Of a DNA stretch of 64,000 nt, positions 38,130 through 50,378 are shown in pieces. The stretch comes from Chalara sp. BL73. Lineage: Eukaryota > Ascomycota > Leotiomycetes > Helotiales. Where the stretch lies: positions 558,001-622,000 of the forward strand of contig CAKJVC010000088.1 in the NCBI GenBank assembly GCA_918026815.1. The letters run 5' to 3'. Under the pieces are notes generated by a model, which saw only the letters and a program-made list of their open reading frames with translations, was not told the DNA's origin and made no database searches. A program made the position numbers and the translations under genes. The first letter of the stretch is position 1; every line of letters begins with the position of its first letter.

Positions 38130-40435
38130 CTTTCCAAATGCTCTAGTGTTATTTATGCCATAGCCAGGACTCTGTTAGGCTCTGGGTTGTGCCTGAGGCT
38201 TAGAATAAGGAATCGTGGACCACACTGTTACTCAATTCCCGGCTTTTACATCAGCCGAAATTCAAGTATGCGTCCATATTCACCATAGGGGGAAGATTTC
38301 GGTGACTGAAAAGAACTTCCGGTATATCATACCATAACTAGGTCTCCTTCTGTTCGTACATTTTATGGATATCTCTTGGCTGGAAAGTACTCTCAAGCGA
38401 GCTTCTTTCCAGGTTACCACATTATGTGGGGTTTCACTATTCTGCTTTAGGAGATTTACAAACAGAGTTGAAAAATGGATATTTGTTGGGTCTTCAATTG
38501 TTTGTTTTTCGGTGTATTACAAATATGACAGAGTGTTCGATTATAATACACCTATATGTGTGTTTTCTCTACTTTGTCTGTAAAAATTTTCCTTATGTTG
38601 GATCGCCAGCCCAGCCGACCGTTTTGAAAAGAGTGCCAACGCGTACGATATCCCAAATGCGTCATCAATTATGCATTCTGAGATATTGTACAATTAAATG
38701 GATAATTGAGAATCATTATAACGGGTTTCTACTGATCTTTTATGGGGTGTGAGTTCTGGACTTGGTGGGTTGTTCTTTTGGTTGGAGATTTCGAAAGCAT
38801 TGAGGCCAACAGCTCTGGCATTCCTAAATAAACTGTGGACGACTATCATGGTGAGCATGACCTTTTGAATTTGCGATATTTATAATTGTTATGGAAATAT
38901 TACGCAATATATTAATAATCTGGGTCGCTGCATTCAGTCTCCAAATTACGTGTTGCCAGTCTCTAGTGAGATTGGGGATTTTAATCTGAACTGCCGGACG
39001 AGGTGATGTTAGGCATCGCCGTTGCGTTCTGCCATAGCTCTCAGTCTGAGAAAAGTGTCAGGAGACGGTTATCATAGCATTCTTGCTGCTGTTGTAGAGA
39101 TCATAGGCGCACCGGTGCCAGTTATCAGCCAAGTGACCCATCTTACAGAACTGAATGTCAGCGACAATTTTCCAGGGCGGTTCAAGCACGACAATGTTGC
39201 CCTGGGTTAATTCATATTACTCGGACTATCATAGCATTCCAAAGGTATATCAAACTGCGTCGCTCTCTGCAATATGCTGATCGTTGTCACTTGAAGGCAC
39301 ATTCTAAACTCTCACCAATAAGGACTCTCCTGCCGCCCCTCAAATGATAAATATAGCTGACAGTATCATTTCAGATTGGATTGAGCTTTAGTAAATATAA
39401 AATTAGGTATCTAAAGGAGTATTGGGGGTCATTGCCTTGTGATGGCTTCATGATTACCCCTTTTGGCCATATTTTTTCTCAACTCTTCCACCCGCACCAT
39501 ATATAACCGTTTTTATCCCTTAGCCTTCATCCATACTAGCCATTTGGCCTCTGAGTTTCATGTAAAAATAACTCTGAGTCACTCAAAACATATTGGTTAG
39601 CTCTTTCAACAATTTTAGGCCAGATATCGAGGTCTGTAGTGGGCCGAACGCCAGTCCGTCAGCAACCGTCAGAATTCACGTCTCCTTCTAACTCATTTGG
39701 GAAATATTTTACAAATTCTCTGGGACCTCATGATCCCATGTTATGACTAAGAGGAGGGGAGATTTACAGTCGACTGTTATCCGTAGTCGTGAGCCGTTTC
39801 TCTTAGTCGCGAAACCGCTTAAGGTCAACTATATAGACTTGCCTGAATCGGTACTTTCGCCCCACACGGTCTCATGGAACAAACCGAAATAACCTTTTGG
39901 TCGCAGACTTGCTGATTAGCTCCCATTGAACGCTTATAGAACCTCTGATGGTGCAAATTGGAAAATGGACTGAAAATACATATATATGTCCATACACCCC
40001 CCAACCACCCTCCAGTTTCACCTGATCATTATCAATCACACAGCCATTGCTAGTAAATCTTGAAAACCTATTCAGAATTCAGTAGAAGAAGCCCCAAGGG
40101 TCTGCTATCTGATCCGCAGCCTGAAGAATCAAGCCTTCTTTCAGAAGCTTGATCATTAATCTTATATCGCGAAGCTTCAATCTAATATTTACCCAGAGTC
40201 CCAATTGTTTGGAGTTGGGCTTCAGACACTCGCTACTAGTTTTTCAAGCGTTGGAAACTAACAGTCTTAGATTTCATACCAAGCACCCAATACTCCAGAA
40301 ACTTCTTAAGAACTCTAGTCCATTGAACTACTAGATTTATATGGGAAACATTCTTCCGGTGATATAACCAAGGATATCACAACCCATAACTTTATATTAA
40401 ACATTTATGGGTCAAGCATTATTAACTTAAGCAAT
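38130..40435. other. 2.3-kb intergenic region, A+T-rich
   Basis: Only short frames without motifs (for example 38365-38752) are present. I saw no transposon ends or repeats. The stretch near 39970-40430 probably holds the promoter and leader of the next gene. Confidence 0.45.
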
Positions 40436-42097
40436 ATGTCTACCTCAGTCAACATGTCACCTTCCGAGAACATATCTCCCTCAAGAGATAGGCCTTCTCC
40501 AAAAAATATAACTCCTATTCCCGCAACCAGTTCAGAGAACGCAAATTTTAACAATATCCAGGCTAAGGCTAGTCCTTCCACCCAGCCGACAAATCATACA
40601 TCTCAACGAGAAAGGCTCCCGTGGCCGGAAGGAAAATACTATTATGTCGAACCATCTATGAAGAGGGGGGAGAAACGAGAGCCTCGGGAACGGCCAAAGA
40701 GACACGCAGAGGCTTGGAAACCAGTCATCGATATTCTTTTCCCAGAAGGCTGGAAGAAATACCGGGCTCCCAGACGACCAGAATACTACTATTGCGACTA
40801 CGATGCTGCCGAAAAAAGGAACTACAAGGACTATCATTTCGCCATCTTCCAAGCTATAGAAGCCGCTAGAGAGCGTGGTTATATGGATGAAGGGCTTACG
40901 CTGAATAAGATATTAAATATTGTTCTGGCAATGGACAAAGATAAAAAGGCGAATGACCAGACATGTCGTTGTGCGCTATCGAATAATGCACAATTCTCAA
41001 AAGATGGAAGTCATCGTTGGCAGATTACTAAAATTGATGTTTACAACTCTCGTACCGCAGAGTTGCAAAATAGGAAATCAGAGAGAGCAGCGAAAAAGAA
41101 CGGAAAAGAAGCAAAGGAGGTAGCTGGGAAATCTAAAGAGAATGAATATCTTCAATCAGAAAGTGAAGCTGCAGGTGGAGAAGAAGGGCCTGTGCAGGGT
41201 AATCGAAGGTCGATAGGCGAAGAAGTTGAACAATGTCAAGAAGAGCCACTGAAGGAGATCCAGTTTCTGCAAACCTATAACCTGTTGCCACCCAAACAGA
41301 GACGCAAAGAAAATACAGAGTCGGCCTCCCCTCCAATTGCTTCAGGGGTAGCCTCCAACCCAGCCGCTCGACCCACAAGGAAAAGGAAAGACGGCATTGC
41401 TGAAGAGGCCGAGCGAAATCATGATCGACCAGCTAAACGAAAGAAGAATTGGAGGAATGCTTCGATTCCAATTTCTGATTCCGCGTCTAAACGCGACCAA
41501 CGAAGTAAGAAGCAGGAAAGAGAGAAAAGGCGGTGGGCTAAATTTAGGGAGGCACAAGCTAAGCAACTGGAAAAGGGGATTGGATTAATTGAGAAATTGA
41601 TACTTGAAGAATTCGAGGCGTTGAAAACAGCTGCGCAGAAGTTGAATGCCTACCTTGGTGCGTGGGACGAGGATCTTGAGCTAGAAGTTTTTGAAACGGG
41701 TGAACAGTTTGCAGAACTGCTCGTAGCAGATGAGAGACTTCGGGAAATCAAAGAGCTCCTGAGAAACGCTTGGGTCCATGCCTCTCACACGCTGAGCCGC
41801 TCGCAAAGAGCGAGCGAAAGAGATCAAATTAGGGAACTGGAAGCGCAGGCGGCCGATCTGGAATCACAAGTTCCCAGGTGGATGGGCGAGATGGGTCTTT
41901 CGCAGGCCCGTGCTTTGCAAGAAATGATCAGAACGATGCCATCTCGAATAGAGGAAAGGGCCAGGATTGCATCACTCCAGGAGGATGGCCGCTGGAAGGA
42001 ACCTCGAGTTGTCGTAGGTAGCACGCCTGTAGTTACTAACAGGAGAGCGTATAGGCTTGTCGAGCACGCGACAGCTTTACTGGATGCTCCGATGTAA
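40436..42097 (+). CDS. Unrecognised basic protein with possible divergent winged-helix segment
   Basis: Single open frame of 553 residues, no intron needed. Residues 1-60 are Ser/Pro/Asn-rich and disordered. Residues about 70-120 are basic and aromatic (WPEGKYYYVEPSMKRGEKRE ... PEYYYCDYDAAEKR). Residues about 125-200 are ordered: YKDYHFAIFQAIEAARERG, then LTLNKILNIVLAMDK, CRCALSNNAQFSKDG and HRWQI. This order (helix, L-T-L-x-x-I helix, ALSNNAQF helix, W) resembles a forkhead-like winged helix, but it is my pattern reading only. Residues 200-360 are Lys/Arg/Glu-rich with KRK and KRKK clusters that suit nuclear import. Residues 380-530 look like long coiled coil. No known family is assigned; it may be lineage-restricted. 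Confidence 0.7.
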   Translation: MSTSVNMSPSENISPSRDRPSPKNITPIPATSSENANFNNIQAKASPSTQPTNHTSQRERLPWPEGKYYYVEPSMKRGEKREPRERPKRHAEAWKPVIDILFPEGWKKYRAPRRPEYYYCDYDAAEKRNYKDYHFAIFQAIEAARERGYMDEGLTLNKILNIVLAMDKDKKANDQTCRCALSNNAQFSKDGSHRWQITKIDVYNSRTAELQNRKSERAAKKNGKEAKEVAGKSKENEYLQSESEAAGGEEGPVQGNRRSIGEEVEQCQEEPLKEIQFLQTYNLLPPKQRRKENTESASPPIASGVASNPAARPTRKRKDGIAEEAERNHDRPAKRKKNWRNASIPISDSASKRDQRSKKQEREKRRWAKFREAQAKQLEKGIGLIEKLILEEFEALKTAAQKLNAYLGAWDEDLELEVFETGEQFAELLVADERLREIKELLRNAWVHASHTLSRSQRASERDQIRELEAQAADLESQVPRWMGEMGLSQARALQEMIRTMPSRIEERARIASLQEDGRWKEPRVVVGSTPVVTNRRAYRLVEHATALLDAPM

Positions 42098-42897
42098 ACA
42101 ATTTTAATGGATAGCGGATGAGGCTTCAGTCAACATTGCGCGGCTAGTGAGTGAATCACCAACTTCGCGTTTATTTAGGAGCACTGACCTCATCGTGTAT
42201 GAGACGAAGGATATCACGTCATCACGGCTCTCATGTATAATCTGTACTCACAAATCAAATATATACATCCCATATACCTTCTTAAGCCTTGTGAGACTTA
42301 AGAATCCAACGTACTTTTCAGATGTGAACAAAACAAGTCTTCGAGCCTGGGCGAGATTGTCACGCCTTGAGCACCTCACGATACAACCTAGCAGAATTTC
42401 CTGCTAAAGAGCTGCAGATCGTATATGCATACGAATTTATTTGCTGTATATTGTCACTTTTTGACTTCAGCGTTGTATACAACTAGAGTATTCGGCAAAT
42501 ATCACGTGAGTACCATGCTTACGGAGTAGTGTGCAACCACTGAAAAGCCGACTGTATTGCCAATGTTATATTCCGCTATAGCACCAATAATATACTATGC
42601 ATTTAAAGAATAAATACTTATTTCACACACTGTGCCCTTGGATCTCGGCATTGTGTCACAGAATCCTTATCTGCACATCCGAGCGCCTGACCGTATTTCT
42701 GCAATCCCAATGCCATCTCATGCTTATCATACCCCAATAACGCCATATACCCCTTTCGACCCCGTGAAATTTATATTCCCGATCCGTGCTGTTGCCAGTC
42801 GCCTATCTATGTACATACACGGCCGCCCCTCTGCTGCTTCTATGAGCCAACATCAAATCAAACCCAAAGATTTAAACATTAAGAAGTGTAATCATAA
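42098..42897. other. Convergent intergenic region, A+T-rich
   Basis: This lies between two 3' ends. No exon or repeat is seen. Confidence 0.5.
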
Positions 42898-45800
42898 TTA
42901 AATATGCTTATTAGCACTTGCCTGCATTTTCCGCATGGCTTCTCTGTGTGCATCGAGCATATCGCCTCGCCTCATGCGCTCGTCAAATGCGCTATCCATC
43001 TCTTCTTTCCGTCTCTCAGCGAGAACTTTCTTCTGTTCTTCTGCTCTTCGTTCTTGCCAAAGCGCGCTGCGCTGTCGCTCAATTGTATGCTTAATTGGCA
43101 CCGCGGCTGTGAGATCCTGGTGGACTGATGTCCGCCAAGATGCGAGCTGTGTTTCTCGGACTAAGGGATGTGCAACTGAGGATTGGCGTTTTGGTTGGTG
43201 GGAGTCGAATGTGTTCTGGCGTGTGAGGGCATATGGCTTTGAGGAGAGAGATGCTTGTCGTATCATTTCACGACGTTCCCTTAGTGACATATTATCATCG
43301 TCTATAACCCCATTCATGGGGTTTGGAAAATTGTTAGAATATGAACTGATTTCGCTGATAGGCGAGCTGTAGAAGGTCGAGGAACGGAGCTCAGGTGTTG
43401 ATGCTAGAGGTGAAATATTGCCATATGATTTTCCACGGGTAATGGTGTCTCGTCTTCCCGCAAGATCGGGAGTACTTCCATAAGTTTGGTTGGGCGAATA
43501 AGTCTGTTCAATAGGAGATTCGTTGATTTGGCGAGGAATATTAGGTGCGGAGGAGTTGCGGAACATTGATGAGCGATTGTTTAGATAAGTCAGTGGTGGC
43601 TGGTTGCGGAAAGACTGTACAGAGCTTGCGCGTGATATGGTTTGTCCTTGTGAGGAGCTGCCGGAGATATCTCGTCTTGCAGTGGATGGCGATTTTGTTA
43701 AACGGGAGTTTGATAGTTTGCCCTGATGACCTGATATGGACGTAGCTGATTGGCCTAGAGTAGCCTCGGAAGTTTTCTGAAGCTCTTCGACATTGACTGG
43801 TGCAGCGACCTCAGACTCTTCAGGGTCAACCTCCTTTTCAGGAGAATTATCTTCCAATTTCAGATCTTCTGGCTCCGGTGCATCAGCAGTGCTCAAGTGC
43901 TTCGCCCATTCGTTTGTTCTGTAAGACATTACCACCTTTGAGAGCCGTGCTGGCAGGCTGTCTTTAGTTAAGTTTGTAGGTATCGTTTCTGGTGCTGAGA
44001 TAACCGAAGCGGCGATGTCTCTAGGATGATCTTTATTCTCAGGATGACTACTCTTGTTGTTTGTAACTGTTGCAGAATCTCCCTTCGACTCCGTAGTTAG
44101 TGCTAGGAATTGTGCCTTAGGCTCATCTACAACTCCATCCTTCAGCGCAGTTGCTTCTGGGGTATTGCTCAGTTTTGTAGACGGAGGCTCTTGTTCACCA
44201 GTGACTTGTGAAAGGGTGGGAGGTGGAGGCGAGATTCCATCGTCCGCTTCGCCTGACTTCGCTCTCGATTCTGTATCCTCCTCAAAATGAAGTGATGATC
44301 TGGTGCTCCTTGTCTCCTCATCATCACTGAGACAATCCAGAGTAGCCGCTAGCGAACTCGCTCTATCATCATCAATATCGTCCCCTACGATCAACTCCTC
44401 CTGGCTAACATTTGATTCTGCCTGCGAGATTATCTTTGGGCTTTTCTTGGATCGTTCAGAGAGTTTCCGCATGATTGCGGAGCCAGTGGCAGAGAGACGA
44501 TACGTGGAAAATCGCTTTTTCGTAGCTTCCTCATCATCCGCAAATGTCGCAACAGAAGATAGGTCTTCCTTGATGCCCTCTTGTATCACCTTAAATGGAA
44601 GCGGAACAACTTCGGGAGCTACTGCTGCTTTCATTGAAAGGCGCCTCTCTTGTCGCACTTCATCATCAGTTCCTACTATCCAAACTTGCTCCTCTTGATA
44701 CTGCTGCGGGGGACCTTTCTTTTCTGTTTCCTCGTCTGGTTGGTTTCTCGAGATTGCCATCTTTTTACCATTCCCATGAAAAACCTTTGGAGGTTCTATT
44801 TCTCGGTCGCCGCGTGCATTAACTTCTTCTTGGTCTTTGTTCATTATCACCAGTCCGGGACTATTCGGCGGCCGAGGCGACATGTTTCCCATCTCTATTT
44901 CATTCTCGTTAGAGTGCCGCGTTGTTGCTGAGATAATACTGATGTGGCGATGCTTCTGGCTTTCCATGTCTCCTACTCCTGAATCTCTAGGTTCTTCCAC
45001 AGATTCAGCAGCATTCTGATCACCATAAGCGGCCTCCCACCGATATCTCTCCCGCTCATTGAATGCCACGATGCGCCTGGCGATTTTCTCCTCCTGCCTC
45101 TCGTGCGTTCTTTCATCTGCAAGGCGTTCGGCAGCGCGCTGCTCACGACGTTCTCTGATGACCTTCCAGATTTTTACCTGAGCAATTACACCCGCAAGAA
45201 ACAAGAGAACGATGGCAGCAATCTCAACCTTGATGCCTCTGGTGTGAGGATATGTGGTTGCACCTAGGGGAAACAAGTTGTCGTTGAGCTTCCAGATATA
45301 AGCCCAAAACTCCTTCAGCCCTGCTCGGCTGAAACAGTCAATCCCTATTACCATTACAGTAGCTCCCGCGAAGGAGACGCAGATCATCAGCCCGTATGGT
45401 CGAGTGATGTGGCTGAAAGACGTAGCAAAAGCCGCAAGACTGAAAGCTGCTATCAGCCCAGCGATTCCTCCTGTGGATGTGAGTAGTCCACCAGGCTTCA
45501 GAACCAACAACCACATGCTGAAGCAAAATCCACCTAGAAGACATCCCAATCCTTCAGTCATCTCCATGAAAATAATCGCACCGCCACCTATAATAAGGCC
45601 GGTCATGACAATTGCCACTAGATATGCTCCCTGTACGGCATCGCTGACTGGCGGATTCATAACATATATAATCAACACCGTCACTGCCAAACTAGCAAGA
45701 TAGGTTGCCGATAGGAATATATGTAGCATTTTGTTCTTGATTCCCATAAGAGTGTAGAGGAGCCCACTTGCTAGTAGCAAGACTCCGCCAACACAGAAGC

Positions 45801-46242
45801 TAGGAGTTATTCGAGGTGTGATAGGTAACTTTCCTGGAGTCGCTGTTGCTAAGATAATGTTAGAGGTAGAATACGAAAAGTAGACATCTATCATACCATT
45901 ATAAATTAGGCTACTATTGACCAAAGACGTGGCAGCTGGACCATTGATATTTGATGGCATCACTGACTGTTGCGTAGAACTTGCAGTGATGGAATTAGAT
46001 GAGGAGAATGAGATGGTGCTTGTTGTCCGGCTTTGACTAGATGTCTTGGTAACACTCCCATCCTCTGTTTTGCTCCCTCTAGTACTCTGTATATCCTGTG
46101 TAGGTCTCCTCGACGACGTAGTCAAAACTGCGGTTGAGGAAACGGAGGACCCATCCTGTCTTCGCTCCACCACCCATCTATTCCCTATGACAAAGTCCGA
46201 CAGAAGACAGAAAACGAGGAATGATAGCAGCTTAGACCGCAT
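42898..46242 (-). CDS. TMEM198-like (DUF4203) multi-pass membrane protein with long cytosolic tail
   Basis: Intronless frame. ATG 46242 is preferred over the upstream ATG at 46383 because it gives a signal peptide (MRSKLLSFLVFCLLSDFVIG), and the protein is then 1114 residues. A Ser/Thr-rich lumenal segment (about 25-130) comes first. It is followed by about seven hydrophobic helices between residues 150 and 365, with the glycine-rich pattern GLIIGGGAIIFMEMTEGLGCLLGGF typical of the TM7S3/TM198 family. Then comes a basic coiled coil (RRQ-like RERREQRAAERLADERTHERQ as one run) and a tail of some 700 disordered, Ser/Glu-rich residues. The last 60 residues form another charged coiled coil (QRSALWQERRAEEQKKVLAERR). 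The function of fungal members is unknown. Confidence 0.83.
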   Translation of the reverse strand: MRSKLLSFLVFCLLSDFVIGNRWVVERRQDGSSVSSTAVLTTSSRRPTQDIQSTRGSKTEDGSVTKTSSQSRTTSTISFSSSNSITASSTQQSVMPSNINGPAATSLVNSSLIYNGMIDVYFSYSTSNIILATATPGKLPITPRITPSFCVGGVLLLASGLLYTLMGIKNKMLHIFLSATYLASLAVTVLIIYVMNPPVSDAVQGAYLVAIVMTGLIIGGGAIIFMEMTEGLGCLLGGFCFSMWLLVLKPGGLLTSTGGIAGLIAAFSLAAFATSFSHITRPYGLMICVSFAGATVMVIGIDCFSRAGLKEFWAYIWKLNDNLFPLGATTYPHTRGIKVEIAAIVLLFLAGVIAQVKIWKVIRERREQRAAERLADERTHERQEEKIARRIVAFNERERYRWEAAYGDQNAAESVEEPRDSGVGDMESQKHRHISIISATTRHSNENEIEMGNMSPRPPNSPGLVIMNKDQEEVNARGDREIEPPKVFHGNGKKMAISRNQPDEETEKKGPPQQYQEEQVWIVGTDDEVRQERRLSMKAAVAPEVVPLPFKVIQEGIKEDLSSVATFADDEEATKKRFSTYRLSATGSAIMRKLSERSKKSPKIISQAESNVSQEELIVGDDIDDDRASSLAATLDCLSDDEETRSTRSSLHFEEDTESRAKSGEADDGISPPPPTLSQVTGEQEPPSTKLSNTPEATALKDGVVDEPKAQFLALTTESKGDSATVTNNKSSHPENKDHPRDIAASVISAPETIPTNLTKDSLPARLSKVVMSYRTNEWAKHLSTADAPEPEDLKLEDNSPEKEVDPEESEVAAPVNVEELQKTSEATLGQSATSISGHQGKLSNSRLTKSPSTARRDISGSSSQGQTISRASSVQSFRNQPPLTYLNNRSSMFRNSSAPNIPRQINESPIEQTYSPNQTYGSTPDLAGRRDTITRGKSYGNISPLASTPELRSSTFYSSPISEISSYSNNFPNPMNGVIDDDNMSLRERREMIRQASLSSKPYALTRQNTFDSHQPKRQSSVAHPLVRETQLASWRTSVHQDLTAAVPIKHTIERQRSALWQERRAEEQKKVLAERRKEEMDSAFDERMRRGDMLDAHREAMRKMQASANKHI

Positions 46243-48956
46243 TTTGGGTATCGGATGAGCACTACCGACCCGCCAGTTTAACGGAAAGAACGACAAGATA
46301 GCAGAGACTGAGGCTTGCGTCGAAGTTAATGAGTGTGAAAGCGCATGATTTAGTAAAGACTGTGGTGGGACTAAAGCTCCCAAAAGAAAGGATTCATCAG
46401 GATCTCGAGTTTAAGGGTTCAGAAAAGAAAAGAAAGTGCGTCAAATCTAGACATGCAGGACACTAGTCTGGCGAGAGGAGCTTCGTCAGAGAGAAAGAGC
46501 TGTGTGAGCTAGCAAGTGGTGCAAGGACTAAAGGATTCAGGCCCAAGCGTAAACTAGAACGTAAATCGTCGTTGCTTATCCCACAATTTACTTGAATCTG
46601 TTAGAGAAGCCAACCTTTTGTGGTAGGATTAGACCACTTTAGGGATAAACAGTAATACACTTCAATATCGAGGCGCAAGGCAGTTTCAGGAGATTGCGAC
46701 TATCCCATGCGGGATCAGTTGTCCCCTTGGCAAAGCGCCGTTTGATCATGCTTCCTCTGCAGCCAGTCAAATCTGATATTGTCAGGCCTTGCTTGCACAC
46801 AGCTGCAGCCATAAGCCACTAAGCTCAAGGCAATGTAAAGAGAGTTTCCGGCGGCTTCTTCTCCAGATCCATAGAAACCCAAGGCGCGCTTACACTTTGA
46901 TTAGCTTGCTACACAAAGACACGCATGGCGGGAAGTACAGGCTGGCAGACACCTATCGTGGACTGTACGTCTATACGACCATCAAAGTTTCAGCGGGTTC
47001 AGGTACGCCAGCCAGCCAGCCAGAGAACACGTCATGAGGGGCTTTCGAATCTTGAGGGCGATGCGATGGTGGCCTGATGGGTTCTGATAAGGGACTTGCT
47101 CGGCATAGCGGAACAGACCTCTCCTCATCATCCAGAAAGAGAAAAGCAGGGAGATCAAACTGCACGAGGTTTGATATTGATCCATAAAAAGAGGGTTAAG
47201 CGAGATGAGATTGCCGAAGTAGGAAGTGTGAGGAAGGACCAATGAAAAGACCAGTATTGGGAAAACCGGGACTTGCTTTTGCGCCCTTTTGGCATGAAGA
47301 TCCCCCCCAGCCAGTTCCCCTGAATTAAAACGGCATGATTTTTGATCGGAATAAGTACAATTATACTTGTTTCATACCTTCGTCGACCCGTCTATTTTTG
47401 AGGCAAGGGAGCGAAGCCAGCTGGCCCATGTCCCACGCCTTGACCCGATAAAGACAAGCTTCAGGTACAGTGCGCTAGGAGGTACTTTAGATATAAAATC
47501 TCCGAGATCCAAAAGACGATATCCACCTCAAAACCCTCCGCCCTCGCTTCCAGCTGGTCGGTCACAACTCCGGATTGTCATTGTGGACCGAACGCGCTCA
47601 GTAGACGGTTGTTGCCTCAACGCGACTTTCACCGCGAGCGGACGTGATGTGGAAACTCTCTGCAACCATGATCAATCACAACTCATATGTCCTGAATGAC
47701 GACTGTATCCCTGTCAATGACACACTGCTGGAGCTTTTGCGGGACTCAATCTTAAGTTCTGTTCACTCAAGTTAGGGATAAAACGGTTGTTGTGCCTCTG
47801 TCACCGCGATCAACTCTTGACGGAACTTCGAGAATGGACTTTTTCATATGTACTCCATCTCCGATAGACACTCTTGAGGTCCTCGTGCGGTGGATGTGTA
47901 CAACATTGCCACGAACACGTTCGTATTCTAGTAAAGACAAACTCGTCACTACACAAAGGCTTGCTTGGTGATGGTCTCGCTACGACTCGGTAGTCACTGC
48001 TTTCATGTTATCGTCCGGCCACTTGTTCATGTTAGATCCAGAGAACACAACCTAGGGATGAAGTTATCTTGGTTTCGAGGCTATTCCAGGACACAGCTTG
48101 GCTGCGAGATCTGTCTGCAGGGTTCATGAAGAGGATACTCGTTAGTGAGCTTGAGGAAGGATTAGGCGCTTGATATTCTCCTGCATGTTCATAACCCTGT
48201 CACCGGACGCTCCAGCATCAGGGATATGGATCATTGACAACGATTTTGGAAGGGACGGAGTCAAGGTGACTTGCCGTAAGGAAGCATTAAGACGTTGCAA
48301 TCAGATCAAATTGGCAGGTAGCAACGATGACATTGCCAAACCAGTGACTATTACTTCAGCAATATCAACCCACTAATGCGCTCTCTGAACAGCTCATGGC
48401 ATCTGGCACATTGAGATAGAGGCTCTTAGAAATTGTCGACAATTTAGGTAGTACCAATTCTGAGAATTTGGAAAGAACCTAGGACAACTTATACAAAAGT
48501 CCGCTATTCTAGAAATACCGGGCCTCGTAGACTTTATTCAAATAACTTCTTGCACTTGCGTTTAATCCTTCTCATCCATGTAGGAAGAAAAGTGCAGGAT
48601 GCAAATGACCCTGCCTTAGAAGCAAACACAATCTTAATATTCGTGAAGCATACAACAGGCCCAAGAAGTAGAGAAACCCGACTTCCACAAACTTGAGTAA
48701 GATTGATAACCTAGAAAGTATAAATTCCGTAGTATCGTAGAAGTCGCAAGTATTTGAATTACTTTACAAGAGAGGTTTCTAGTGCCAAGACCCACCTCCA
48801 CCCTTGTACGCTAACAGCATCGCCAAAATTCACGACCCTTATAACGTAACGCGACATCGACCTCACTTCTCAAATTCGCCCAGTCAACCACACCACCGTG
48901 CTCCGAACATAACATCAGCGCAATCTACTCGTCAATAACCTACCTAGTCAATCAAA
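46243..48956. other. 2.7-kb intergenic region between divergent genes
   Basis: This lies upstream of both the TMEM198-like gene (minus) and RIM1 (plus). The frames at 47367-47699 and 46789-47037 have no motif. A TTTT-rich leader and CCACACCACC tract precede RIM1. No RNA gene was recognised. Confidence 0.45.
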
Positions 48957-49417
48957 ATGTCTTTCGCTCTCCGCCGCTCCGTCACCCCCCTTACCCGCCG
49001 CGCATTCTCCACCTCCCCAAAAAGCTCCTCCTTCGCAAAAATGACCATCGTAGGCCGCCTCGCTGATACGCCTGAGCTGCACGCAACATCCACGGGCACT
49101 GAGCTACTACGCTACGTGGTCGGCACCAACAGCGGCCCAAGGGACAACCAGAAGACCTCGTGGTTCCGGGTGACGAGCTTCGTGCCAGAGGGGCCGCAGC
49201 GGGATTTCATCGCCGGCCTGGACAAGGGAACGTTGGTTTATGTGGAGGGCGAGGCGAGCATGAGCCAGTATACGGATGCGGAGGGCAAGCCGAGGAGCGC
49301 GTTGAACATTGTGCAGAGTGAGTTTGCGGAACTTTTCCTTTGTTTTTTCGAGATGCGATGAACTGATAATATGTAGACAAAATTGAGGTTTTATCTTCGA
49401 AGAAGCCGGCTCAATAA
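48957..49417 (+). CDS. RIM1: Mitochondrial single-stranded DNA-binding protein
   Basis: Two exons, 48957-49317 and 49377-49417, 133 residues. The N-terminus (MSFALRRSVTPLTRRAFSTS) is a clear mitochondrial presequence, with Arg, Ser and no acids. The rest is an SSB-type OB fold: MTIVGRLADTPEL, GTELLRYVVGTNSG, TSWFRVTSF, LDKGTLVYVEGEASMSQYTD and the NIVQ-NKIEVLSSKK end. It coats single-stranded mtDNA during replication. The 59-nt intron has GTGAGT, a CTGAT branch and GTAG. The second exon adds only 13 residues. Confidence 0.93.
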
Positions 49418-50378
49418 CTAAGTGCGTGGCCCGACACTGAAGGAGACATGAGTGGAATATCTGTATAAGGTGAAGGGTTTTGGGGAAAGATTTAGGGGGA
49501 TGATACCAATTGAGTAAATCCCTTTTGTTGATGAAATGATAGCTTGGAAGGCGTTTGTAACATTATTCCCGTAGCTGTACCTAATCCGAGGAAGGAGGAA
49601 TTGGGAGGTTATTCCATAATAAAATGAATCATATCTCTCCTCATGTTACATTCTAAGATCTACAATCTCTATTGTAATTCAGCTGTATTTGCAGTATTCT
49701 CGCGGATATAAAACCTCGTTTTCTTCCCTTAGGTATATGTACTTAGGCTACCTCAATTTGAGACTTAGGGCATCCAGCATCTACAGCCATGCTCCATGCC
49801 CCATGCCCCAACTGTGAGGACGAAATAGTCGCGAAGCAGAGTCATGACTAGCATAGTGCGAGTATATTGCTAAATGTTTGCTTAGCCAGTTAAAGGGGTA
49901 TAGCATGAGCTTATGACAAGCGTATAGAGATCCTTTTACTCACATCAATGAGTGGTACGAGTCAATAACGCAAGTGATTCTTTGCAAAAGTCGTGACTTG
50001 AATTAGTCTAACATTAACACAGCCATAAGGCAAGGAATCCACCTTGTGGATCTACAAATGGGTCAATGTAACGAAACCCTAATATAACCTTGGTTCGTGG
50101 ATCCGTCCGTTCGGAGGAAAAAGACTGCCTGGCTTAAGGCCGGCTCGGCTGCATATATATACACACATCTCTCCATGGAAAGATTCTTCTGACAATATTG
50201 TCCCAGAAGGCCTCATGCTTCTCTTTGATTCTTGGCGAGATCTGCAAAGGCAATATCGAGAGTTCGAATTGCTGAAAGCGATAGGATATGTCGCTGTTTC
50301 AATACGCTTTTGTCAGTGACGGGTAGTCTTGACAGCGAGCGCACTTCCAATGGTTGGACTGAATGCCTTCCGCGATCT
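49418..50378. other. Convergent intergenic region
   Basis: This lies between the 3' ends of RIM1 and GRR1. A minus-strand frame at 50213-50428 overlaps the GRR1 end but is not in its frame. No other feature is seen. Confidence 0.5.

Noticed and set aside
46243..46383. Upstream ATG extending the TMEM198-like protein by 47 residues
   Set aside because: The downstream ATG gives a clean signal peptide, while the extension would bury it.
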